A stretch of 36,224 bases of DNA from Gluconacetobacter sacchari (GCF_014174255.1 NZ_JABEQJ010000040.1:1-36224); one strand, 5' to 3'; positions 1 to 8,123 are shown, numbered from the stretch's first letter. Notes: generated by a model not told the origin, from the letters alone. Made by a program: numbers and translations.

Positions 1-1
1 C

Positions 2-85
2 AACGACCACAAGGTCAACCGTCTCCATGAATTGTTGCCGTGGAATTGGCATCCCATGGCAGAACTTCAAAAACAGGCCGCGTGA
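2..85 (+). pseudogene. IS66-family TnpC transposase, C-terminal end only
   Basis: The frame open from the window edge encodes 27 residues ending in TGA, including RLHELLPWNW, which matches the conserved C-terminal tail of IS66 TnpC (DDE) transposases. The rest lies left of the window, so it could be the end of an intact gene. Within about 15 bases of its stop, sequence belonging to an ISL3 transposase begins, so no IS66 terminal repeat is recognisable here. I infer an IS-on-IS junction. Confidence 0.6.
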
Positions 86-156
86 TCATGCGGTCTTGAG
101 CGGCCGGTTACACGAAATCCCGTTGTCATGGAGCAGCCTGTCCCGATTGTGGGACA

Positions 157-1641
157 GTGTCGCATCGACGTCACAGCCATTATGTTCGCAAGCTTGCTGA
201 CATGCCGGCGCATGGACGCCGTGTTTCCCTGTCGATGACGGTGCGACGTTTTCGTTGCACCGACAAAGGATGTCAGCGCCGAACCTTCGTCGAACCATTG
301 GGGGAATTCGCGACTCCCTACGCGCGGCAGACGTGTCGGCTGGCGGACCTCCACACCTACGTAGCCCACGCGCTGGGCGGGAGTGCAGGTGCCCGTATGG
401 CGGCGCGCCTGTGCTGTCCCATCAGCGCCGACACGCTGATACGGCGCATCGTCAGGATGGCAGCGGTCGCCGGCCGGCCTGAAACGCCCCGCGTGCTCGG
501 TGTCGACGACTGGGCCTGGCGGCGTGGCCGACACTATGGCACCATTCTCGTGGACCTCGAACGAAACAGGGTGGTCGATCTTCTGGCCGACCGGCAGGGG
601 GACACTCTCGCGGCGTGGCTCCGCGATCATCCCGGTATCGAGATTGTCGCCCGTGATCGCGCAGGGGCTTATGCCGACGGCATTCGGCAGGGCGCCCCGG
701 CCGCCATTCAGGTCGCAGATCGCTGGCATCTGATCCGCAATCTTCATGATGCGTTCCTGACCGTCGTCGACCGGCACGCCGCTCTGGCCAGGCGCATCAT
801 GGCCGATATCACGAATGAGGTCTCCCCGGTCGGACAGCCGGTCGACGCAGGAATGGTGAGCGATCCGGGCGAGACTGGGCCCGTTGCGTCCAGTCAGGCC
901 CGTCAGGGACAGCGTGAAGAGCAATACCGGCAGGCGGCCGCCATGCGGGCGAAGGGACAGACGATCAGCCGTATCGCACAGACAATTGGCGCGGAACGCA
1001 AGACCGTCCGGCGGTGGTTGCGACAGGGTCACCCCTCGACGTGGCAGCGTCGCATTTTTCGGCCCGGCATCATGACCCCCTACGCCACCTTTCTCGATCG
1101 ACGCCTGAAGGAAGGATGTCACAATGCCGCCCGTCTGCATCGTGAAATCACCGCCATGGGGTTCTCCGGTCGATATGGAAGCGTCCGGGACTGGGTCTTG
1201 TCGAGACGATCCACGGCAGGTGCATCTCATCCGGTGCCGATCAAACCCGTGCCCATGGGTAGAAACCTGGCTCGGATGCTCACGACCGAAACTAGCAACC
1301 GGTCAGATATGGACGTCCTGTTTATCCAGCGCCTGATGACGGCCGCGCCGGTGCTGGCGCAAGCCACGGTCTGGGTAAGAGACATGCAGGATCTCTTTAC
1401 CAGAAAATCACAGGCACCCCTGGAAACCCTTCTCGAAGCGGGGGAAAGAACGCCTCTATCCCGTTTTGTAACTGGCCTGCGGCGAGACCTTTCCGCCGTT
1501 CAGGCCGCACTGCACCACCCCTGGACCACCAGTCCCGTCGAAGGGCAGATCAGCCGCCTCAAGATGATCAAGCGCACCATGTTCGGTCGGGCAGGCTTCA
1601 AACTCCTCCGCGCCCGTGTCATGCACGCAAAGTGCGGATGA
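157..1641 (+). CDS. ISL3-family transposase, 5'-truncated
   Basis: DDE transposase of the ISL3 family. The zinc-finger region (CPDCG just upstream of the GTG at 157, then VRRFRC and KGCQRRTF) is followed by the catalytic core with GVDDWAW and ARDRAGAY and a C-terminal SPVEGQISRLK motif. The reading frame is open back to 100 but has no ATG. Family members normally carry a further 30 to 50 residues before CPxCG, so the 5' end and left terminal repeat appear lost at the junction with the IS66 tail; GTG 157 is only a formal start. At the 3' end the frame runs into the right terminal repeat and ends as HAKCG-stop. The related relic at 1857-1989 stops before its repeat, so this copy also has a small deletion. 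Probably inactive. Confidence 0.8.
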   Translation: MSHRRHSHYVRKLADMPAHGRRVSLSMTVRRFRCTDKGCQRRTFVEPLGEFATPYARQTCRLADLHTYVAHALGGSAGARMAARLCCPISADTLIRRIVRMAAVAGRPETPRVLGVDDWAWRRGRHYGTILVDLERNRVVDLLADRQGDTLAAWLRDHPGIEIVARDRAGAYADGIRQGAPAAIQVADRWHLIRNLHDAFLTVVDRHAALARRIMADITNEVSPVGQPVDAGMVSDPGETGPVASSQARQGQREEQYRQAAAMRAKGQTISRIAQTIGAERKTVRRWLRQGHPSTWQRRIFRPGIMTPYATFLDRRLKEGCHNAARLHREITAMGFSGRYGSVRDWVLSRRSTAGASHPVPIKPVPMGRNLARMLTTETSNRSDMDVLFIQRLMTAAPVLAQATVWVRDMQDLFTRKSQAPLETLLEAGERTPLSRFVTGLRRDLSAVQAALHHPWTTSPVEGQISRLKMIKRTMFGRAGFKLLRARVMHAKCG

Positions 1642-1666
1642 ACCCAGATCTCAGTGAAAATTAACA
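1630..1666 (+). repeat. Right terminal sequence of ISL3 element, copy 1
   Basis: A 37-base stretch starting AAGTGCGG and ending GAAAATTAACA is repeated at 2008-2044 with two mismatches, each time just after an ISL3 transposase C-terminus. I read it as the right end of the IS. No inverted partner is seen at the left side of the 157-1641 ORF. Confidence 0.65.
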
Positions 1667-1834
1667 AATCGTCCCCATACCGCGTTGGCTGGCGCATCAC
1701 CGATCGATCGCGTCATCGCATTGATGGATCGAACACCGCTACGCGAGGAGATCGAAGCCGCCTTTGATCCAGCAAGCGAACGAATCCGACATAGCAATTA
1801 TCGTCTCGACCAGGCTCTCGCAACAGTGAAATGA
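1667..1834 (+). pseudogene. C-terminal relic of an IS3/IS481-type integrase-core transposase
   Basis: Directly after the ISL3 right end, one frame encodes about 55 residues beginning RPHTALAGASPIDRV and ending in TGA at 1832-1834. The RPHTALGG-like motif is typical of the end of the rve integrase core of IS3 and IS481 transposases. The upstream part of the gene is absent. An ATG at 1724 lies inside but has no convincing ribosome binding site. I infer a remnant left by an insertion or deletion between two ISL3 copies. Confidence 0.5.
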
Positions 1835-1856
1835 TCTCTCCAGACCCTACAATTGA

Positions 1857-1989
1857 AGCGTCTCTCGTCACACCATGGACAACCAGCCCGGTTGAAGGAC
1901 AGATCAGCCGACTGAAAATGATCAAGCGCACCATGTTCGGAAGAGCAGGTTTCGAACTCCTCAGAGCTCGTGTCCTCCAGCCCGCATAA
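1857..1989 (+). pseudogene. C-terminal relic of a second ISL3 transposase
   Basis: 44 codons ending in TAA encode PWTTSPVEGQISRLK and MFGRAGFELLRARV, nearly identical to the C-terminus of the ISL3 ORF ending at 1641 but with different codon choices. It therefore comes from a related but distinct element, not a recent duplication. The natural C-terminus here is RVLQPA-stop, 18 bases before the right terminal sequence. Everything upstream of the last 44 codons is missing. Confidence 0.75.
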
Positions 1990-2007
1990 TCAAAATATCA
2001 TCACGAA

Positions 2008-2044
2008 AAGTGCGGAAGAACCCATATCTCAGTGAAAATTAACA
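2008..2044 (+). repeat. Right terminal sequence of ISL3 element, copy 2
   Basis: Second copy of the 37-base AAGTGCGG...AATTAACA sequence, 35 of 37 identical to 1630-1666 and in the same orientation. From here to the helicase stop codon at 2176 (about 130 bases) I see no gene or clear signal. Confidence 0.65.
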
Positions 2045-2175
2045 GGGCGGTGCCATTCGTAGGGTGAATCAAATTCCAGCACCTTCCGCAAGCCCTTCGC
2101 TGCCAACCCCGTGAGCAGTTACATTTCAGGAGTTCTATTGCTTTTCTGATGCTGTCAAACACTGCGCTGCCTGCT

Positions 2176-5100
2176 TCATCCTAGGAGAAACGCAATGTCG
2201 TCCTCACTGAGCGCGGCCGGGGTCGCGGCATTTTCGGACCACAACGCTTCCGCGAACGCCGCTTTGCGCTCTTGAAGGATCAGGATTTTCTCCTCGATCG
2301 TGTCTCGCGCGATCAGGCGATAGACGAAGACCTTTTTTGTCTGCCCTAGCCGATGCGCGCGATCGATGGCCTGGGCCTCGATCGCCGGATTCCACCATGG
2401 GTCGTAGAGGATCACGGTGTCGGCCGCCGTGAGATTGAGGCCGGTGCCCCCCGCCTTGAGGCTGACGAGGATCAGAGGTACTTCGCCCGACTGGAACCGA
2501 TTGACCGGCGTGCGGCGGTCTTTTGTCGAACCCGTCAATTCGGTCCATGCGATGTCCATGCGCGCGAGAGCAGGTTTGATGAGATCGAGCATGGTGGTGA
2601 ACTGGCTGAACACGATGATCCGGCGACCTTGCGTCAGCATGTCGCCCAGCATCTCCAAAAGCCGCGTGAGCTTCGCCGAGGGCGCCGGCTGGCCTCCTTT
2701 TCGCGTAATGGCTTTCTCGCCGAGCAGACGGGGGTCACAACAGACCTGTCGCAACCGGGTCAGCGCCGTGAGCACGACGATCTGAGCGCGCATCAATCCG
2801 ACCCGTTCGATCTCCTCCCGGACCTGTTTTTGCATGAGCAGGCGCTGGCTTTCATGCAGTGCCCTTTGCGCCGGTTCGAGTTCGATGGCGACGGACAGGA
2901 CGGATTTTCGTGGCAGATCAGGCGCCACCAGATCCTTGGTCCGGCGCAGCAGGAACGGACGAAGGGTACGCGCCAGTCGGGCACGGATTTCCGGATCGCC
3001 GTGTTTCTCGATGGGCGTGCGGAACTGTTTCCCGAACGATTTCGTCGTGCCGAGAAGGCCAGGTGCAATCAGGTCGAACAACGCCCAGGCATCCGTCAGG
3101 CGGTTCTCGATCGGCGTCCCAGTCAAGGCAAGACGGCGCTCGGCCTTGAGAGCGCGGGCGGTCGCATGGCCGTTGGTAGCCGGGTTTTTCAGCGTGTGTG
3201 CCTCGTCGAACACCACGAGGCTGAACGGTTCCGGTGTCAATGCGTCCCGGTCACGGATCAGCAGCGGATAGGTGGTGAGCACGATATCGTGGCTCGCGAT
3301 CTCGGCGTGCAGGCCGTGACGCTCCGCACCATGCAAGATGAGGATGCTCAGTGTCGGCGCAAAGCGCGCGATTTCAGCCTGCCAGTTCGGGAGAACGGAG
3401 GTCGGGGCCACGACCAGAACCGGCGGCGCGTCCGGCGTTTCGCACCGTCGTACAGCGATATGCGCGAGAGCCTGGACCGTCTTGCCAAGCCCCATATCAT
3501 CGGCCAGCAAGCCACCCAAACCGCCACGCGCAAGAGCCTCCAGCCAGTCAAGCCCGGTTTGCTGATAGGGCCGCAGGGTCGCCAAGAATCCGGGCGGCAG
3601 CGGTGTCGGCGGAAACCGCAGCGATGTGAGTTCACGTGCCAGCTTTCGGAGCATCTCCGCGCCACGGAGCGTGCCGAGTGTCTGGTCCAACGCCGCCAGA
3701 AGTCCAAGATCGTGGCTTGCCACTCCCGGTTTGCCGGCACTGTTGTCGGTGGTCGACAGCAGGAGCAGTGCACGCAGGATGGGCAGGAGCTTCGCGAGTT
3801 CGACGGGTGCGACGCGCCCGTCGTCCAGAGGGATCGGGACGATTATGTCCGGCGGCGGGTCGTCGGTTTCAAGAAATGCCATGACCTCCTCCGCGTCCAT
3901 CCGGGCCAGCATCCGGCGCAAAGCAGGAACCAGGTCGATCCGTTTGCCGTCAACATTGGCACCGAGCCGCATATCGAACCAATCGATCCCTGAGGGAACG
4001 AGATCGGCTTCGATCTTCTCTGGGGCAATCTCAGCCAGTTTGAGAGGGAAATTTCTCGCGGTCTCGACCTTCCAGCCGGCCTTTCGGAGGATGGCGATGT
4101 CGCGAATGACGAAAGAGGCGAAATCGGAGGCGGTGGCTGGAACGGCAGGTGCGAAATCCCATTGCTGCTTTTCTGAAGGCAGGGCGCCTTCGAACGTATC
4201 GAGCGGCAGGAGGCCAAACTCGAGCAGACGTTCCTCCGCCTTTTGTTCCGCGGTGTCGTCTCGCATGATGCGCAGGAACCGATCATCTTCCCGAACGAGC
4301 AGGGCATGGCCCGCCGTACGCGCGTCGACGATTGTGTCGCGATACGCGAAGGACAAACGCGAGACGGCGCAATCCACTTTCTGCGCAGATGTATGATAAT
4401 AACCCCGGCGCGCGTTCCGGAGTTTTACCTTGTCCATGGTGATCAGCACGGTCGGTACCGGGACGATATCGCGGCGCTCGTGGATCTCCGGTGGTGGCGG
4501 CGGCGGTATCATGGCCGGCGCGAGTGCATGCCATTGTCGTGCGACGTCCGCCACGTCGCCAGGCGCGATGGGCGGCAGGCGGAGAATCTGCCCGGCCAGC
4601 GCGGACGAAAGCCCGAATTCGACCGGATGTACCGCGCCGCTTGTCGGGTCGATCAGGACGGGTGGCGCGACCAGACCAGTGATTGTGTCCGCCGATAGTC
4701 CATCGGCGGCAAGGCCGATACAGGCCCGGCCCTCCCCATCGTGTTTCCAGACGGGGCGCGCCGGGACCGGTTCGAGCAGCAGCATTGTCGGTCCATGCAC
4801 CGATCCCCACCGCGCGCGCCCAGTCGCGATCAGGCGTAACAGAATAGCGTAACCGCCGGCCAACGCCAGGCCGCCATCCATGTCGACATTGAACGGACGG
4901 GTATGCATTTGCTGCACCAATGCCCGGTCCGTGGCGGTGATGCCGTCGGAAGCCGCGCGGTCTTGCGTAAGCTGATCGATCTGCCAGAGCGTCAATATCG
5001 TGCCTTCTCCCCGAGAAGGTTCGCCGTTCGGGTTCAATTGTACGAGTCGCGCCGATACGGCCAGTTTCTTCTGCCGGGCTTGGGGGGTATCGGCGGACGC

Positions 5101-5595
5101 GTTCTTGCCGGGCTTCTTTCCTCGCTCGCCGCCGAGCGGCTGGACGATGTAAAGGACGGTGGGATTTCCAGCGGTGGGTCGTTGCGGCTCCAGGAGTGGG
5201 CGCATCGTCTCGAACCAATGTGCCACGTCGGCGGGAAGGACCGTATTTTGTCGTGTCGGCACAGGAGTGGCGGACCGGAGCGCTGGAAGGGCGTTCGGAG
5301 GCCCTTCGGCCTGCGGTGCTTTCATAGCTGCGAATAGTGTCGCGGCGACGTGCTTGCATCCGGTGCCGATCGGGCAACTGCATTTCGATGTAATGGTTTC
5401 TCGGCCTGTAAAGCGGATCGACACGTCGTACGGGGTGCGCGCGCTGCCGGCGACACGCGCCGTGATCGTGCCGTCCGCCAAGTTGGCCTTCAGGGCGGAT
5501 ACCCGGCCTTGTCGGGCATAGGCTAGGCCCGCCTGCCCCATCCGTTCGGTCTGTGTCGCTGTGTCCAACGTGATGTCGGTGATCTCATGCCGCAT
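2176..5595 (-). CDS. SWIM zinc-finger SNF2-family DEAD/DEAH-box helicase
   Basis: A 1139-residue protein of the bacterial SNF2/HepA-like class, an ATP-driven translocase on double-stranded DNA or nucleoprotein. A SWIM zinc-binding motif (CSCPIGTGCKH) lies near residues 73-83. The two RecA-like lobes occupy the C-terminal 460 residues: Walker A DDMGLGKT near 700, DEAH box FDEAHTLKN near 797, SAT-like LTGTPIEN, and motif VI IDRAHRLGQ near 1080. The middle 500 residues are less conserved. Length and domain order fit the family, so the gene looks intact. The start at 5595 has no strong ribosome binding site; a Met 18 residues inside is an alternative. An IS21 relic begins about 50 bases upstream and may have replaced the native promoter. 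The cellular role of this subfamily is not established. Confidence 0.9.
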   Translation of the reverse strand: MRHEITDITLDTATQTERMGQAGLAYARQGRVSALKANLADGTITARVAGSARTPYDVSIRFTGRETITSKCSCPIGTGCKHVAATLFAAMKAPQAEGPPNALPALRSATPVPTRQNTVLPADVAHWFETMRPLLEPQRPTAGNPTVLYIVQPLGGERGKKPGKNASADTPQARQKKLAVSARLVQLNPNGEPSRGEGTILTLWQIDQLTQDRAASDGITATDRALVQQMHTRPFNVDMDGGLALAGGYAILLRLIATGRARWGSVHGPTMLLLEPVPARPVWKHDGEGRACIGLAADGLSADTITGLVAPPVLIDPTSGAVHPVEFGLSSALAGQILRLPPIAPGDVADVARQWHALAPAMIPPPPPPEIHERRDIVPVPTVLITMDKVKLRNARRGYYHTSAQKVDCAVSRLSFAYRDTIVDARTAGHALLVREDDRFLRIMRDDTAEQKAEERLLEFGLLPLDTFEGALPSEKQQWDFAPAVPATASDFASFVIRDIAILRKAGWKVETARNFPLKLAEIAPEKIEADLVPSGIDWFDMRLGANVDGKRIDLVPALRRMLARMDAEEVMAFLETDDPPPDIIVPIPLDDGRVAPVELAKLLPILRALLLLSTTDNSAGKPGVASHDLGLLAALDQTLGTLRGAEMLRKLARELTSLRFPPTPLPPGFLATLRPYQQTGLDWLEALARGGLGGLLADDMGLGKTVQALAHIAVRRCETPDAPPVLVVAPTSVLPNWQAEIARFAPTLSILILHGAERHGLHAEIASHDIVLTTYPLLIRDRDALTPEPFSLVVFDEAHTLKNPATNGHATARALKAERRLALTGTPIENRLTDAWALFDLIAPGLLGTTKSFGKQFRTPIEKHGDPEIRARLARTLRPFLLRRTKDLVAPDLPRKSVLSVAIELEPAQRALHESQRLLMQKQVREEIERVGLMRAQIVVLTALTRLRQVCCDPRLLGEKAITRKGGQPAPSAKLTRLLEMLGDMLTQGRRIIVFSQFTTMLDLIKPALARMDIAWTELTGSTKDRRTPVNRFQSGEVPLILVSLKAGGTGLNLTAADTVILYDPWWNPAIEAQAIDRAHRLGQTKKVFVYRLIARDTIEEKILILQERKAAFAEALWSENAATPAALSEDDIAFLLG

Positions 5596-5645
5596 CAGAA
5601 TACAATATCATCCGAGGACGCGAGCGTCAGCCGCCAGGGAACCCA

Positions 5646-5874
5646 GCACTACCACGATCGGCTTTTGATGTCAGGCGAAGTGAGAGGAGGGCGATCGCGT
5701 ATCGGCAGCCTGAGCGGCGGTCGGCGTTCGACGGTCTGGACGACTGGCTTCGGGAGGGGTTTTTCCGGCACGACGGCAATGCCGACGTGATCCGCCAGGA
5801 ACTGGCGAGCGAGCACGGGATCGTCATTGGGCTTCGCTCGGTCGAGTTGAAGGTCCGGCCGTGGCGGCGGGAGC
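5646..5874 (+). pseudogene. istA: IstA transposase, N-terminal fragment
   Basis: In the frame containing GTG 5787, codons from about 5685 encode AYRQPERRSAFDGLDDWL, FFRHDGNADVIRQELA and HGIVIGLRSVELKVRPWRRE. This matches the helix-turn-helix region of IS21 IstA proteins of the LDDWLRERF / GNADVVRQEL type. The match breaks off near 5871, where the sequence jumps to the IstA C-terminus in another frame. The whole DDE catalytic core, some 300 residues, is missing, so this is a dead fragment. Confidence 0.7.
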
Positions 5875-6108
5875 GTGCAGGTCGTGGTGCTGGGCGGGCG
5901 CGTCGTCGTGCGTCATGCCGGGCAGGTCGTGGCGGATCATTCGCTTTGCGCGGGACGCCGGCAGCGGATCGTCGATCGGTCCCATCTCGCCGGCCTGGTT
6001 GGCGGACCGGCCGAGGCGCGCCCGCCGCGTGCAGGATTACCGTCCCCATTGCCCGACCTGCTCCGGCCGCTGGCCGAATATGAGGCTGTCGCGGGAGGGA
6101 CCTGGTGA
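5875..6108 (+). pseudogene. istA: IstA transposase, C-terminal fragment
   Basis: 77 codons from GTG 5875 encode the IstA C-terminal beta-barrel region (VVLGGRVVVRHAG, GRRQRIVDRSHLAGLVGG, LLRPLAEYEAVAGG). The stop TGA at 6106-6108 overlaps the istB ATG in the arrangement usual for IS21 (TGATG). It is joined to the N-terminal fragment by an internal deletion with a frame change. Confidence 0.75.
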
Positions 6109-6908
6109 TGGCGGGCATGGATCATGAGGCCCTGGTCGGGATGCTGGACCGGCTCAAGCTGACGGCGATCCGCGACCAGCTGGACACGCTGCTCGACGAG
6201 GCGGCGCGCTCGGACATGACGTTACGCGAGGCACTGGCATTCCTGGTCGGGCGCGAGATCGCGCGACGCGACGAGCGCCGCATCGCCATGGCGAGCAAGA
6301 TGGCGCAGTTCCCGTTCGTGCGGGAACTCGACGGCTTTGAGTTCGACGCCCAGCCGTCCCTCGATCCCCGGCAGGTCCGCGATCTGGCCGAGTGCCGCTG
6401 GGTCGCGCACGGCGATACGATCTTGCTGCTGGGGCCGCCGGGAACGGGGAAGACGCATCTGGCCGTGGCGCTCGGGCGCGAGGCGATCCGGCGAAACTAC
6501 AGCGTGCAGTTCGTCACCGCCGCGACATTGGTCGCCATGCTGGCCAAGGCGCATGCGGACGGCGCGCTGGACAAGCAACTGGCGCTCCTATCGCGACCGA
6601 AGCTGCTGATCATCGACGAACTGGGCTATCTGCCGTTCGAAGCCAACGCCGCGCATCTGTTTTTCCAGCTCGTCTCAAGGCGCTACGAGCGCGGCTCGAT
6701 CCTGCTGACCTCCAATCGCTCGGTCGGAGAATGGGGCGAGGTCTTCGGCGACCCGGTGGTGGCCACCGCCATCCTGGACCGCCTGCTGCACCATTCCACC
6801 GTGATCACCATCCGCGGCGACAGCTACCGCCTGCGGGAGAAACGACGCTCCGGCCTTCTGCAGAAGGCCGGAGCGTCCATCAGGGAAGTCGAGACAACCA
6901 CATCATGA
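6105..6908 (+). CDS. istB: IstB, IS21 transposition helper ATPase
   Basis: A full-length (267-residue) AAA+ ATPase of the IstB/DnaC-like family that assists IstA in target selection. Visible motifs are Walker A GPPGTGKTHLA near residues 109-119, Walker B LLIIDELGYLPF near 166-177, sensor LLTSNRSVGEW near 200, and the usual C-terminal stretch REKRRSGLLQKAG. The formal start is GTG 6105 or ATG 6108; the ATG overlaps the istA stop, which suggests translational coupling. The partner IstA is destroyed, so IstB is probably non-functional here unless an intact copy exists elsewhere. Confidence 0.92.
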   Translation: MMAGMDHEALVGMLDRLKLTAIRDQLDTLLDEAARSDMTLREALAFLVGREIARRDERRIAMASKMAQFPFVRELDGFEFDAQPSLDPRQVRDLAECRWVAHGDTILLLGPPGTGKTHLAVALGREAIRRNYSVQFVTAATLVAMLAKAHADGALDKQLALLSRPKLLIIDELGYLPFEANAAHLFFQLVSRRYERGSILLTSNRSVGEWGEVFGDPVVATAILDRLLHHSTVITIRGDSYRLREKRRSGLLQKAGASIREVETTTS

Positions 6909-6910
6909 GG

Positions 6911-6952
6911 GGGGCAGTTCCTCGTTTCGCCAAAGGGGTCAGTTCTTCAATT
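6911..6952 (+). repeat. IS21 right-end subterminal direct repeats
   Basis: Two related units, GGGGCAGTTCCTC at 6911 and GGGGTCAGTTCTTC at 6935, are spaced 24 bases apart just after the istB stop. IS21 elements carry such multiple terminal repeats as transposase binding sites. From 6960 to about 7070 I see no gene. Confidence 0.5.
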
Positions 6953-7071
6953 CGTTTGACACGATGCTCGTGAAATGGGCATGGGTCCGTCTCACTCGCG
7001 AAGACGCGCAGGCAATGAAAACGCGAACGATAGAGGACGCCCAAACCTGCCTTTCTGCATTTTTGATGCCT

Positions 7072-7100
7072 CTTGACACCATGCACGGAGTTCCCAGATT
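7072..7100 (+). promoter_or_regulatory. Putative RpoH (sigma-32) promoter of hsp20
   Basis: CTTGAC at 7072-7077 matches the alphaproteobacterial RpoH -35 element exactly. The -10 region 17 bases downstream (CAGATT near 7095-7100) is only a weak match. Its position just upstream of the thermometer and a heat-shock gene supports the call. The start site would lie near 7106. Confidence 0.4.
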
Positions 7101-7106
7101 GAATTT

Positions 7107-7184
7107 GCCGGCCGCCGAAGGGGTCGGCAGACAGAACTATCAGTTTTGATCTTGTGTCCATGTTGCTCAAAGGAGGATATGGCT
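7107..7184 (+). promoter_or_regulatory. ROSE-type RNA thermometer in hsp20 leader
   Basis: Two hairpins can be drawn in the leader. The first pairs GCCGGCC (7107-7113) with GGTCGGC (7122-7128). The second pairs 7158-7168 (CCATGTTGCTC) with 7173-7182 (GAGGATATGG) around an AAAG loop, leaving one bulged G (7165) in TTGCT opposite the Shine-Dalgarno. That bulged-G TTGCT/AGGA pairing is the hallmark of ROSE elements. The helix covers most of the AGGAGG at 7171-7176 and an upstream ATG at 7179. Melting at heat-shock temperature would free the site for the start at 7185. Confidence 0.75.
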
Positions 7185-7667
7185 ATGAGAGCCACCGTTG
7201 ATTTTGCTCCCCTGTTCCGTTCGAGCGTGGGTTTTGACAGAATGCTCAATGCCCTTGATCTCGCCAGCCGGATTCCGACGGTCGATAACTGGCCGCCTTA
7301 CGATATCGTCAAGACCGGTGAGGATGATTACCGGATCGACATGGCGGTTGCCGGACTTGCCGAGAACGACCTTACGATCACACAGGAGCGCAATACTCTT
7401 GTCGTGACAGGACGAAAGGCGCCGGAGCCGCAAAGCGCCGCCGAATATCTCCATCGGGGTATTGCGGGCAGAGAATTCGAACGCCGCTTCGATCTGGCCG
7501 AGCATATGAAAGTCACCGATGCGCACTTCGAGAACGGACTTCTGTCCATTACCCTGAAACGTGAGATACCCGAAGCTATGAAGCCGCGTCGTATCGCGAT
7601 TACGTCCTCTACAACACGTGCGGAGGAAGCCGTGCCCCAGATCGAGGCGCGGAAAGAGGCAGCCTGA
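7185..7667 (+). CDS. Small heat shock protein, Hsp20/IbpA family
   Basis: A 160-residue alpha-crystallin-type holdase chaperone of the cytoplasm that binds unfolding proteins during heat stress. The N-terminal FAPLFRSSVGFDRM is typical of the bacterial class A (IbpA/HspA) group. The alpha-crystallin domain runs from about residue 38 (WPPYDIVKTGEDDYRIDMAVAG) to 138, with the conserved A-x-x-x-n-G-L motif as AHFENGLLSITLKRE. A short tail contains a PRRIAI sequence, the I-x-I type motif used in oligomer assembly. ATG 7185 is chosen over in-frame ATG 7179 because AGGAGG (7171-7176) is 8 bases from it but only 2 from 7179. Expression is probably controlled by RpoH and by the ROSE thermometer. A strong hairpin follows at 7683. 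Confidence 0.93.
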   Translation: MRATVDFAPLFRSSVGFDRMLNALDLASRIPTVDNWPPYDIVKTGEDDYRIDMAVAGLAENDLTITQERNTLVVTGRKAPEPQSAAEYLHRGIAGREFERRFDLAEHMKVTDAHFENGLLSITLKREIPEAMKPRRIAITSSTTRAEEAVPQIEARKEAA

Positions 7668-7682
7668 TGGCGTGACGAAAAC

Positions 7683-7714
7683 TCTCCCCCGGCCATTCAT
7701 CCGGCCGGGGGAGA
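7683..7714 (+). terminator. Strong hairpin after hsp20
   Basis: TCTCCCCCGGCC (7683-7694) pairs perfectly with GGCCGGGGGAGA (7703-7714) around an 8-base loop, 16 bases past the hsp20 stop. No T-run follows on the plus strand; on the minus strand GAGTTTTC follows. I read it as a transcription terminator or mRNA 3' end stabiliser. Confidence 0.6.
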
Positions 7715-7733
7715 ATCTCGAAAGGTCATGAGC

Positions 7734-8084
7734 ATGAAGAGGATGAAAATATCTCTGTCGTGCGCTGCTCTGAGCTTGTCTCTACTGAGCCAGTCGGGCG
7801 CACATGCTGGTGATATTGTCCGGACGGCTGCAACATCGTTCGATGCGAGGGCGACTGAGGGAACGTCCACAATCCCCAAAACCGGGGCTCGCACTCATTA
7901 CGAAGACGGCACAGGTGATATGCTGGTCGACAGCTTGAACGCAAGCCAGTTGGATCAGAACTACAAGGGGCCGGTCTATTATCCCGGACAACCCATTCCG
8001 CCGTTCCGGCCCATCGACACAGATCATCTGGCACCGTCAGGGCCAGAGACGGCGAAGAAGACGTCCTCATCGCACGGGACGTAG
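7734..8084 (+). CDS. Small exported protein of unknown function
   Basis: 116 residues. The N-terminus (KRMKIS, then a hydrophobic stretch LSCAALSLSLLSQSG and AHAG) is a signal peptide with likely cleavage after AHA near residue 25. The mature part is polar, rich in Ser, Thr and Pro (YYPGQPIPPF, PSGPETAKK), and has no cysteines or recognisable domain. ATG 7734 is preferred to ATG 7728 because AAAGG (7721-7725) is 8 bases from the former and only 2 from the latter. It lies between two hairpins (7683 and 8095), so it is likely transcribed alone. Function unknown. Confidence 0.7.
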   Translation: MKRMKISLSCAALSLSLLSQSGAHAGDIVRTAATSFDARATEGTSTIPKTGARTHYEDGTGDMLVDSLNASQLDQNYKGPVYYPGQPIPPFRPIDTDHLAPSGPETAKKTSSSHGT

Positions 8085-8094
8085 TGGGGATTGA

Positions 8095-8123
8095 GTAAAG
8101 GCGGCGTTATAGACCGCCTTTAC
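8095..8123. terminator. Bidirectional terminator between convergent genes
   Basis: GTAAAGGCGG (8095-8104) pairs perfectly with CCGCCTTTAC (8114-8123). It sits between the stop of the plus-strand exported protein (8084) and the stop of the minus-strand psiE-like gene (8133). A/T-rich stem ends are compatible with termination in both directions. Confidence 0.65.

Larger units (their letters stand above)
5646..6960 (+). mobile_element. IS21-family element with internally deleted istA
   Basis: An N-terminal istA piece, a C-terminal istA piece and a complete istB lie in order on the plus strand. They are followed at 6911-6952 by two related direct repeats (GGGGCAGTTCCTC and GGGGTCAGTTCTTC), typical of IS21 subterminal repeats. 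The matching left end is not visible, so the left boundary is approximate. Without a functional istA the element cannot move by itself. Confidence 0.75.

Noticed and set aside
67-1230. 387-codon minus-strand open frame
   Set aside because: Antisense to the ISL3 transposase.
2353-3993. 546-codon plus-strand open frame opposite the helicase
   Set aside because: It lies wholly antisense to a gene with clear SNF2 motifs; its translation is low-complexity and Arg/Gln-rich with no domain.
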